Translations under genes and position numbers: made by a program | Assembly (NCBI GenBank): GCA_964600845.1 | Contig: CAZRJW010000009.1 | Span: forward strand, 1 to 42,137 | Source of the DNA: JAGOTP01 sp964600845 | Lineage (GTDB): Bacteria; Patescibacteriota; Patescibacteriia; 2-12-FULL-60-25 | Reading direction: 5' to 3' | DNA: 42,137 nucleotides | Notes under the pieces: model-generated | What the model saw: only the letters and a program-made list of their open reading frames with translations | The model's database searches: none | Told to the model about the DNA's origin: nothing | Shown here: positions 34,556-41,208 of the stretch, in pieces | How positions within the stretch are numbered: position 1 is the stretch's first letter | Layout: each line of letters begins with the position of its first letter

Positions 34556-34584
34556 ATGCTACAGGGATCCAAGAAACAAGCCAA
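34556..34584 (-). promoter_or_regulatory. Promoter of uvrB (leaderless)
   Basis: Minus strand TTGGCT (34584-34579), 17-base spacer, TAGCAT (34561-34556), six bases, ATG (34549). Confidence 0.65.
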
Positions 34585-34644
34585 TGGAAAAGAATGGAAT
34601 ATTTTGCTGATCTGAGCCAAAAAGCTTTTTTCTTCCGCAGGAAG

Positions 34645-34673
34645 TAGACAAAAACACCGAAAACCGCTACATT
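34645..34673 (+). promoter_or_regulatory. Promoter and structured leader of the 166-aa orphan
   Basis: TAGACA (34645-34650), 17-base spacer, TACATT (34668-34673). The leader of ~90 bases holds CGGG/CCCG (34686-34703) and TAGCC-ATAA-GGCTA hairpins before the start at 34769. Confidence 0.6.
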
Positions 34674-34768
34674 GTGGCGTTAACTCGGGTAAGCACCTGC
34701 CCGGGAACGACTAGCCATAAGGCTACAAACAGAGGCTGGTGCACGGTTTGGCTGGAGACGTACACGCC

Positions 34769-35269
34769 ATGTGGAAAGAGATCATCAAGTTCGTAGGTTC
34801 AGTGGGCTGGTTCTGGCAGATGCTCATCAAGCTGGCGGCGGCGGCACTGCTCGTCTACGCCATCATGGGACTGGCGGGCCAGGTGTCCGACCGCTTCCTC
34901 GCCAACAGCGAGAGCGGCTACAACCGCCGCGTGATCCGCGCGGCCCACACCGACCTCGAGGCGGCGGCGAGGACCGGCGAGGAGAACGTCCGCCTGACGC
35001 GCGAGAACGCCCGCCTCACCGGGCTCCTCTCCGACCAGCGCACGACCTGCGACCAGATCGCGGCGCATGAGCAGGTCGTCGGGCAGCCCAACGCCGTCGA
35101 CGCAACGCGCGAGCTGGCGGCCTGCCGGCTCGAGAAGAACGAGCTCGAGCGCACGCGCCTGACGCGGGACCAGTGCAACCAGGAGATCGTCTCGAACTAC
35201 AACCGGGTCTGCCGCCAGGTCTGCCCGACCGCGCCGCAGCTCGAGCTGCAGCTCGCGACCGCCCACTGA
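34769..35269 (+). CDS. GC-rich small membrane protein with coiled coil, 166 aa
   Basis: Not recognised as a family. Start ATG 34769 with GGAGA 10 bases upstream. One membrane helix (~15-36), then a charged alpha-helical stretch (~45-140; NVRLTRENARLTGLLSDQ heptads) likely to form a coiled coil, and a Cys-containing end (NRVCRQVCPTAP) with three more Cys before it. The layout resembles inner-membrane spanins or cell-division scaffold proteins, but no sequence motif supports either. Very GC-rich. Confidence 0.75.
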   Translation: MWKEIIKFVGSVGWFWQMLIKLAAAALLVYAIMGLAGQVSDRFLANSESGYNRRVIRAAHTDLEAAARTGEENVRLTRENARLTGLLSDQRTTCDQIAAHEQVVGQPNAVDATRELAACRLEKNELERTRLTRDQCNQEIVSNYNRVCRQVCPTAPQLELQLATAH

Positions 35270-35317
35270 CCACAACAACTCACCCTTTCGGACGAACTGA
35301 GCCGAGAGACCCGCCAA

Positions 35318-35366
35318 CAGGCGTGCAGAGGCACCGGAACTACACCGGCACTCCTCCGCACGCCTG
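35318..35366 (+). terminator. Nested stem-loop after the 166-aa gene
   Basis: CAGGCGTGC (35318-35326) pairs with GCACGCCTG (35358-35366); CCGG/CCGG and AGG/CCT pair inside. Followed by CTGCATTTCTT. Confidence 0.65.
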
Positions 35367-35375
35367 CTGCATTTC

Positions 35376-35404
35376 TTGAAAACGGATTAAATTATTTCTA
35401 CTAA
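35376..35404 (+). promoter_or_regulatory. Promoter of the 150-aa gene
   Basis: TTGAAA (35376-35381), 17-base spacer, TACTAA (35399-35404), ten bases after the preceding terminator. The ~95-base leader contains GTCCAA/TTGGAC with flanking CGC/GCG pairs. Confidence 0.65.
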
Positions 35405-35506
35405 AGACTAGACGAAGGATTTCCCACGCGATACAACAGCGTTCGTCCAACAAGATGCTTATTGGACGCGTTTCCACCCCACAGAGCATCAGGAGAGTGT
35501 GTAGCG

Positions 35507-35959
35507 ATGTGTAGCCGATGCGACTTCAGGTACGGACTCACGGTCTTGCAGGCGATGGCACTTCTCTTCGCCGGCTGGCTCTGGGGCATTGATACGCAGG
35601 AGAATAGCTTCGCAGAGTACAACTCCCTCATCAACGAAAACGACGGACTGCGCGCACAGAACCTGCGGCTCCAACAGCTCGTTGGTCAGCACAAGCGCGC
35701 CAACGTGACCCTCCAGTTTGGGATCCTGGTCGACTTCGACCAGGTGATCGACCTGGGCATCGAGCCGTACGACGCGTCCGACGAGATCCCGGCGCAGCCA
35801 GACTGGCGGCCATGGTGCTGCCTACCGAGCTACACCATGCTCTACGCTCCCCAGAATGCGCGCTGTGACTGCCATGCCTGGCTCCGGCAGCAGCCGTACA
35901 GGCAGCCCAACCGCTGCTACGGGCACTCGACGCTCGACGCCGGGACCCTCTCCGACTGA
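35507..35959 (+). CDS. GC-rich small membrane protein, Cys-rich, 150 aa
   Basis: Not recognised. ATG 35507 with AGGAG nine or so bases upstream; an earlier TTG at 35462 lacks an RBS. N-terminal CSRCDF, one membrane helix (~15-30, VLQAMALLFAGWLWGI), a short coiled-coil segment (~45-60, NENDGLRAQNLRLQQL), then an acidic domain and a Cys/Trp/Pro-rich end (WCCLPS, CDCHAWLRQQPY, NRCYGH). Same overall plan as the 166-aa protein upstream, so the two may be functional partners although each has its own promoter and terminator. Confidence 0.72.
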   Translation: MCSRCDFRYGLTVLQAMALLFAGWLWGIDTQENSFAEYNSLINENDGLRAQNLRLQQLVGQHKRANVTLQFGILVDFDQVIDLGIEPYDASDEIPAQPDWRPWCCLPSYTMLYAPQNARCDCHAWLRQQPYRQPNRCYGHSTLDAGTLSD

Positions 35960-36009
35960 CGAACTCTTCTACAACATTCCCCTATCGGGGAGAAAGGTTG
36001 GTGACGCAA

Positions 36010-36059
36010 GACGCATGGGATCCGTGGCTACTCCACTCTTCCCCCATGCGTCGTTTGCA
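36010..36059 (+). terminator. Nested stem-loop after the 150-aa gene
   Basis: GACGCATGGG (36010-36019) pairs with CCCATGCGTC (36043-36052), GTGG/CCAC pair inside, then GTTTGCATTTT. A smaller CCCC-TAT-CGGGG hairpin lies just upstream near 35982. Confidence 0.75.
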
Positions 36060-36076
36060 TTTTAAATGGCCTTCGC

Positions 36077-36104
36077 TTGTTTTTTGCCCATTTTTTGCTA
36101 CACT
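36077..36104 (+). promoter_or_regulatory. Promoter of dusB (leaderless)
   Basis: TTGTTT (36077-36082), 16-base spacer, TACACT (36099-36104), six bases, ATG 36111. No Shine-Dalgarno. Confidence 0.6.
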
Positions 36105-36110
36105 CGCGCG

Positions 36111-37154
36111 ATGCTGAATTGGAAAGAAGTGGCGAAACCGCTCGTGGCGCTCGCGCCGATGGCAGATATGACTGATCTGCCGTTTTGTCTTATCTGCAAA
36201 GAACACAAAGCGCCGATGATGTTTCGCGAGATGGTGTCGTCGGAAGCCGTCGTGCGCATGAATCCAAAGACGCTCCGGATGGCGGAATCAGATGATCGTG
36301 AACGTCCCCTCATTCAACAGATTTTCGGCAGCGATCCGCATACCATGGCGGAGGCGGCGCGCATTATCGAAGAACGTTTCCACCCAGACGGGATCGATAT
36401 CAACATGGGCTGTCCGGTGTACAACATCGTGCACAATTTCAATGGAGCTTCTTTAATTCGCGATCCAGAACGCGCGACTGCCATCATCAAAGCGATGAAG
36501 GCAGCTGTCTCCGTACCGATTAGCGTAAAGACGCGTTTAGGTTGGATCAAAGACACGGACTGTTTGGACTTCGTAAAAACGGTCGCCGATGCGGGAGCTG
36601 AGTTAATCTCCGTCCATGGCCGCACCAAAGAGCAAGGCTACAGCGGTGTCGCGAACTGGGATCGCGTTGGGGAAGCACGCGCGCAAGTTCCGCATATCCC
36701 CTTCTTGGTGAATGGTGATATCACGACACCAGAACTGGCGAAAGAAGCGTTGCAACGGTCAGGAGCGGATGGTGTTTTGCTTGGTCGAGGCGCCTTGGGA
36801 AATCCCTGGATCTTCCAGCGGATGGAAACGTATTTGAAAACCGGTGAACTTCTCGCAGAACCAACGATCGCCGAAAAAATCGACACGGTGCGTAAACACG
36901 CGCACTCACAAGTCGAACACTATGGCGAACGTGGGTTAGTGAAGCTACGTAAACACTTGCCTTGGTATTTCAAAGGAGCAAGTGAATTTAAAGAGCTACG
37001 TAGTCGTCTCGTGCGCATTCAAAACTTGGCCGAGTTAGATCAGATTCTTGATGAGCTTGGCACGGAAGGAACGATTCACCGCCGCGAAGTACCAGACACC
37101 TCCTCCACGAAACAAGACAAACTGAGCGGTGAAGACGGCTGCGCAATAGAATAA
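36111..37154 (+). CDS. dus: tRNA-dihydrouridine synthase (DusB type)
   Basis: 347 aa. FMN-dependent TIM barrel: LAPMADMTDLPF at the N-terminus, QIFGSDP, INMGCPV with the catalytic Cys, VKTRLGW, HGRTKEQGYSG and DGVLLGRGALGNPWIF phosphate-binding strand. C-terminal helical RNA-binding domain. Reduces uridines in tRNA D-loops. The start is set by the leaderless promoter; an in-frame codon at 36066 lies upstream of it. Confidence 0.95.
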   Translation: MLNWKEVAKPLVALAPMADMTDLPFCLICKEHKAPMMFREMVSSEAVVRMNPKTLRMAESDDRERPLIQQIFGSDPHTMAEAARIIEERFHPDGIDINMGCPVYNIVHNFNGASLIRDPERATAIIKAMKAAVSVPISVKTRLGWIKDTDCLDFVKTVADAGAELISVHGRTKEQGYSGVANWDRVGEARAQVPHIPFLVNGDITTPELAKEALQRSGADGVLLGRGALGNPWIFQRMETYLKTGELLAEPTIAEKIDTVRKHAHSQVEHYGERGLVKLRKHLPWYFKGASEFKELRSRLVRIQNLAELDQILDELGTEGTIHRREVPDTSSTKQDKLSGEDGCAIE

Positions 37155-37172
37155 TATTTTCGAAATACAAAC

Positions 37173-37208
37173 TGCCGGACCACCCTTTCCTCAAGGGGTG
37201 ATCCGGCA
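37173..37208. terminator. Bidirectional hairpin between dusB and the 313-aa gene
   Basis: A 13-bp stem with one mismatch (TGCCGGA...TCCGGCA outer part, CACCC/GGGTG inner part) and a 10-base loop. Both flanks are T-rich in the outgoing direction, so it can serve both convergent genes. Confidence 0.75.
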
Positions 37209-37263
37209 TCGTTTCCATAGGTTGACGTCCACGCTCGGGAAACGAGCGAACGGGGACGGTGCG

Positions 37264-38205
37264 TCAGAACGACGCGGTGAAGGTGACGAAGCCGGCGCGA
37301 TTCGGGCCGGTGGGCGGCACGACGCTCAGGCGCGGGCGCGTGAGGAAGAAGGTCGTGGTCGTGGCCGCAGTGGCCGCGAGTCCGACCCCCAGTGACACGT
37401 TGGCCAGCGCGCAGAAGGTCTGCGCCCGGTTGTGCGTCGCGCGGTCCCAGCCGTCGGTCTGGCCGGTGTTGGCCAGGACGGCGGTCTCGTTGGCGCCCTC
37501 GCACAGGGCGCCGAGGACGCCGAAGCCGATCAGACCGAGGGCTCCGACCCCCCAGCCGGAGAGGTGCAGCGCCCAGTTGGCGCTGCTGCGGGTGGGTACG
37601 GCCGGGGGAAGGATCGGCGGGTTGGGCACCCGCGGACGCACGACCAGGGGGGTCGGGACGAGCGGCGGGGTCACGACGACGTGCGGCGTGGGCGGCACGA
37701 CGGGCACCGGGATCGGCGCCGGAGTCGCGGGGCTGCAGTGCAGCTCCTGGCTCAGCTGCTCGAACGGGGTCCGATCGGCGCCCGTGGTGTGGTCGATCAG
37801 GCACTGCGCGAGCGCACAGCGCTGGTCGCGGGTCGCATCGCCCTGGAGCGTGAGCATCACGCGGATGCGGTCACCGATCTGGGGCACGAGCGAGCGCGAC
37901 ACGGGATGCGGGTCGCTCGCGACGATCGCGAACGCCTGCCAGTACAGGGGAGCTGCACTGGCGGGCCGCCCCTGGCTGAAGGCCTCACCCGCGTTCGCGA
38001 GTGCTACCTGGTACCGCGTGGTCGCCGGGCCGGAGCGCGTCGGCGCGTTCGGCGGCGGAAGAGCCGCACAGAACGAGGTGATCCCATCCGCGTTCGGCAT
38101 GACCGGCGGCGTGGGGCTCGTCGTCTGCCCGAAGGCGACCGACGACACGAGCACGAGAGCGAGCGAGGCGAGACACGAAGCGAGCGAGACACGGTTGGAA
38201 CCCAT
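37264..38205 (-). CDS. GC-rich secreted protein with Pro-rich linker and C-terminal membrane helices, 313 aa
   Basis: ATG 38205 with AGGAGG eight bases upstream. Signal peptide (~25 residues: LASLALVLVSSVAFGQ). Residues ~35-150 form a helical, TPR-like domain (YQVALANAGEAFSQGRPASAAPLYWQAF in part). A Pro/Val linker (~158-205, PIPVPVVPPTPH and the like) follows, then hydrophobic segments at ~215-240 and ~268-288 and a TRPRLSVVPPTGPNRAGFV end. This plan of helical repeats, Pro linker and terminal membrane/outer-surface segment is common in Myxococcota. No enzyme motif. GC-rich codons mark it as foreign to dusB and the M23 gene. Confidence 0.78.
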   Translation of the reverse strand: MGSNRVSLASCLASLALVLVSSVAFGQTTSPTPPVMPNADGITSFCAALPPPNAPTRSGPATTRYQVALANAGEAFSQGRPASAAPLYWQAFAIVASDPHPVSRSLVPQIGDRIRVMLTLQGDATRDQRCALAQCLIDHTTGADRTPFEQLSQELHCSPATPAPIPVPVVPPTPHVVVTPPLVPTPLVVRPRVPNPPILPPAVPTRSSANWALHLSGWGVGALGLIGFGVLGALCEGANETAVLANTGQTDGWDRATHNRAQTFCALANVSLGVGLAATAATTTTFFLTRPRLSVVPPTGPNRAGFVTFTASF

Positions 38206-38263
38206 GGCGAAGACCTCCTGGTTGAGCCTTCCGGCTCTCCTTCAACAGATTGATGACACTCGA

Positions 38264-38314
38264 ACCGAATAAAACACCGAATCCTCCTAAGAGACCTTCG
38301 AGGCTTTATTCGGT
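38264..38314 (-). promoter_or_regulatory. Stem-loop in the leader of the 313-aa gene
   Basis: ACCGAATAAA (minus 38314-38305) pairs with TTTATTCGGT (38273-38264), CCTC/GAGG-type pairs inside. Nearer the gene, GAGCC-GGAA-GGCTC (38237-38224) forms a second hairpin just before the Shine-Dalgarno. Confidence 0.5.
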
Positions 38315-38330
38315 CCAAGTGACAAAAGAA

Positions 38331-38368
38331 CGGGTCATCTAAGCCTTTTTCAGGCTCAGACTGACCCG
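38331..38368 (-). terminator. Long stem-loop between the M23 gene and the 313-aa gene
   Basis: CGGGTCA pairs with TGACCCG and, inside, CTGAGCC with GGCTTAG (one G-T), then TTCTTTTG on the minus strand. It may terminate the M23 transcript. The possible promoter TAGACA-17-CATTCT overlaps its upstream side, so it could instead lie at the very 5' end of the 313-aa transcript. Confidence 0.55.
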
Positions 38369-38370
38369 AC

Positions 38371-38399
38371 AGAATGCCATATTTTTTTCTTTTTGTCTA
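38371..38399 (-). promoter_or_regulatory. Possible promoter of the 313-aa gene
   Basis: Minus strand TAGACA (38399-38394), 17-base spacer, CATTCT (38376-38371). The -10 is poor, but TAGACAAAAA matches the -35 region of the 166-aa gene at 34645. Confidence 0.4.
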
Positions 38400-38421
38400 G
38401 GTTAAGCGCTTTTTTGGCTAA

Positions 38422-39651
38422 TTAGTCAACCAATTCGGGTAAGAAGTTCTCTGGGTTGACCGGAATTCCGCCCTGACGGACCTCAAAGTGCAAGTGAGGT
38501 CCCGTGGAAAGTCCCGCCCCCTGATCCCCTGGTCGACCACCGGAATACCCAATTACCTGACCACGTTCAACATAGGTATCTGGTCTGACCGCAAAACGCG
38601 ACAAGTGCGCATACACGGTTGCAACACCACCCGCGTGCACGACCATGATGTAGTTTCCGTATTGTTTTCCCGTACGGGTCCACGCGACATAGCCACCCGC
38701 CGCCGCTTTTATAGGCGTACCGACCGCAACAGGGATATCTGTCCCAGGGTGTTCGAAGAGTTTTCGGAACGGGTAGGTATGATCATGAAAATGCGCAGAA
38801 ATCCCACGCTTCGGAATGACAGGCCATTGGAATAAAATATCTCCACGCGCGAGCGAGTCATCCGCCTGGTTCAGCTGTTCACGTAAGCGATCCTGCAAAT
38901 CGCGGACTGAGACCTTCTCTTCTTCTTGCTGTCCGCGCAATTCAGAAAGAATGCGTTGAAATTCAGATTCTTTCTCCTCGGTTGTTGCAATCAAAGATAA
39001 CTTAGCGGATCGTTCACCTTCTAGAGATAACCGCTCGCGTTCTAACGTCGCTTGCTGCTTGAGCAGTTCCAGCCGACGGTCATCCTGCGACTTACGCGTT
39101 CCTTGAAGAGCCTCTTTTGCTTGGCGGAGACGCTTCGTCGCCGCTACTGTTTCTTCTTGAACGCGTTGAAGCTCATCTAACTGGGAAACGTATTCAGAAA
39201 GGGAGGATCCCGTCACCAACGCTTGAAACGGGTGAACGTCATCTGCTTGGCGGATACGACGAAGGAGCTCCGCAAGAGCCGCTCGACGCTTTTCAATCGC
39301 TTCCCCTTCCAACCGAATCGCAACATCCAGCTGTTGAATGCGAACCACGGTCAGGTCTGCCTCTTGGCTCGCTTTTTGATAGGCAAGTTGTTTTTCCTGA
39401 ATGCGGTTCTCGAGCAATGCCGCCTGGTTTTGCAATGAAACCGCTTGCGATTCCTGTTCCGCAATCCGTTTACGATAGGCGGCGATCGTCCCATCAAGCT
39501 GCTTAATCTTGGTCTGACGCTCATCTACCTCATCTTGCAGCACCTTCGTTTCTTCTGTTTCCTGGGCACGTACCTGAAATACGGGTACGACAAACGACAG
39601 CAAACTCAGAATGCTGACAGCTGACACCAAAGAACGACACGGATGCTTCAT
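38422..39651 (-). CDS. Secreted M23 (LytM) peptidase with coiled coil, EnvC/NlpD-like
   Basis: 409 aa. Signal peptide (~28 residues), then a long coiled coil (~30-265, Glu/Gln/Arg/Leu heptads), then a LytM domain (~280-400) with metal ligands HPGTD (His~299, Asp~303) and HLHFEV (His386, His388). All catalytic histidines are kept, so it should cut peptidoglycan cross-links in cell division or envelope remodelling, unlike the inactive EnvC. CATAAT stands eight bases before the ATG. It follows gltX by 10 bases. Confidence 0.93.
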   Translation of the reverse strand: MKHPCRSLVSAVSILSLLSFVVPVFQVRAQETEETKVLQDEVDERQTKIKQLDGTIAAYRKRIAEQESQAVSLQNQAALLENRIQEKQLAYQKASQEADLTVVRIQQLDVAIRLEGEAIEKRRAALAELLRRIRQADDVHPFQALVTGSSLSEYVSQLDELQRVQEETVAATKRLRQAKEALQGTRKSQDDRRLELLKQQATLERERLSLEGERSAKLSLIATTEEKESEFQRILSELRGQQEEEKVSVRDLQDRLREQLNQADDSLARGDILFQWPVIPKRGISAHFHDHTYPFRKLFEHPGTDIPVAVGTPIKAAAGGYVAWTRTGKQYGNYIMVVHAGGVATVYAHLSRFAVRPDTYVERGQVIGYSGGRPGDQGAGLSTGPHLHFEVRQGGIPVNPENFLPELVD

Positions 39652-39660
39652 TACCCGGCA

Positions 39661-41190
39661 TTATGCCAGAGATGCTAAGGCGGCGTCGATACGTGAGAGC
39701 GAGCGGTCTTTTCCAATCATCCAAAGGTAGTCAAAGGGACTTGGGGATTTTTCTTGGGCAGAGAGTGCGACACGAAGTGGCCAGAGCACATCTCCGTTAG
39801 ACCAGCCATGCTCGGCAATCCAAGCACGGAGACTAGTTTCGATCTCAGGGCGCGCGTTAAACCATGCCTCGTCTTTTGTCGCGAGGTAGGTGCGTGCTTC
39901 TTTGAGATATTCGCACGTCGCTTCTTTGGTCGACTTTTTCCACACGAGATTTACCGCTGCGTAATCGAGCTGTGCCTCAAATAATCGAAGGTCTGTGACC
40001 AGCGTTGCCAGGTCAGAAAGCTTTTCTAAGCGCTCACGCAGCACGAGGACTGCGCGTTCGATAACCAGGCGTGAAGCAGGCTCGGTGAGCCACTTATTGA
40101 ACTCCTCGCCGGTTAACCACCCCTTTTCAAGACAAAGGGTCACGTACGCTTGCTCATCCAAGGCACGAAGATAGAGATTGTTCGTCCAATTCAACTTCTC
40201 GACGTTCAAGACGGCACCGGCACGATTCACTTTTGTGAGATCAAATAAACGTACCAACTCTTCACGAGTGTATGTCTCGCGATCACCGGTCGGATTCCAA
40301 CCGAGTAACGCCAAGAAATTGATCAGCGCTTCTGGCAGATATCCCTTGGACAAATAGGATTCGACCGAGACATCTCCCTTTCGTTTTGAAAGTTTTGTTT
40401 TATCCGGGTTCAAGAGAAGTGGCACATGAGCGTAGACCGGCATTTCCCAACCGAGCATCTGGTGCAACAAAATTTGTTTCGGTGTCGAAGAGATCCATTC
40501 TTCTCCACGCAGAACGTGCGTGATACTCATCAAATGATCATCGACGACCACTGCCAAGTGATAGGTTGGGAAGCCATCAGACTTAAGCAAGACCTGGTCA
40601 TCCACATCCTTACATTCAAACGAAATGCGACCACGGATCCCGTCGTCGAACGAAAGGGTGCCCGCATCCGGTACCAACAGACGGACCACCATACGTGCGC
40701 GCATTTCTGGATTCGCCAATCGCTCTTCAATTTCTTGCGGAGACAAACGCAAACAACGACGATCGTATTTGAGCGCTTGCTTCGTCTCCGTCTGGATCCG
40801 ACGCATTTCATCCAATTCTTCATGTGAACAAAAACAACGATAGGCTTTTCCCTCTTTCAAGAGCTGCTCAGCGACAGGACGATAGGTATCGAGACGCTTG
40901 GACTGAGTGTAGGGACCAACGTCTCCTTTTTCCGTAATCGTTCCATCGTCGTTCAACACAGGACCTTCGTCATAGTCGATTCCTAGGGTCTTGAGGGTCG
41001 ACAATAAGCCTTCCAGCGCACCCGGAACGGATCGCTCCTGGTCTGTATCTTCAATCCGTAAAATCAGCTTGCCGCCTTCGGACTGGCGGGCAAGGAAATA
41101 ATCGTAGAGAACGGTGCGCAACGTCCCAACATGGATAAACCCTGTAGGACTAGGGGCGCAACGAACACGAACGGGGCGTGAGGCGGACAT
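39661..41190 (-). CDS. gltX: Glutamyl-tRNA synthetase
   Basis: 509 aa class I synthetase. The HIGH box is HVGT (20-23, after APSPTGF) and the KMSKS box is KLSKRKG (~264-270). The CFCSHEEL segment is part of the connective-peptide region. Normal length. Charges tRNA-Glu and, in organisms lacking GlnRS, tRNA-Gln; which applies here cannot be told. Confidence 0.97.
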   Translation of the reverse strand: MSASRPVRVRCAPSPTGFIHVGTLRTVLYDYFLARQSEGGKLILRIEDTDQERSVPGALEGLLSTLKTLGIDYDEGPVLNDDGTITEKGDVGPYTQSKRLDTYRPVAEQLLKEGKAYRCFCSHEELDEMRRIQTETKQALKYDRRCLRLSPQEIEERLANPEMRARMVVRLLVPDAGTLSFDDGIRGRISFECKDVDDQVLLKSDGFPTYHLAVVVDDHLMSITHVLRGEEWISSTPKQILLHQMLGWEMPVYAHVPLLLNPDKTKLSKRKGDVSVESYLSKGYLPEALINFLALLGWNPTGDRETYTREELVRLFDLTKVNRAGAVLNVEKLNWTNNLYLRALDEQAYVTLCLEKGWLTGEEFNKWLTEPASRLVIERAVLVLRERLEKLSDLATLVTDLRLFEAQLDYAAVNLVWKKSTKEATCEYLKEARTYLATKDEAWFNARPEIETSLRAWIAEHGWSNGDVLWPLRVALSAQEKSPSPFDYLWMIGKDRSLSRIDAALASLA

Positions 41191-41208
41191 AGAGTAGATA
41201 CAGACTAC

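Noticed and set aside
34686..34735. Known riboswitch in the leader of the 166-aa gene
   Set aside because: Two hairpins are present but I could not match them to any riboswitch consensus; described only as a structured leader.
782..37154. Recoded TGA (glycine) as in Gracilibacteria
   Set aside because: TGA ends several genes at the right place (HTH gene, kinase, 225-aa gene) and no conserved Gly in core proteins is encoded by TGA.
12017..38205. GC-rich genes as contamination or chimeric assembly
   Set aside because: Nine separate insertions, each bounded by AT-rich promoters and terminators and meeting intact core operons, are hard to produce by misassembly. It is not excluded without read data.
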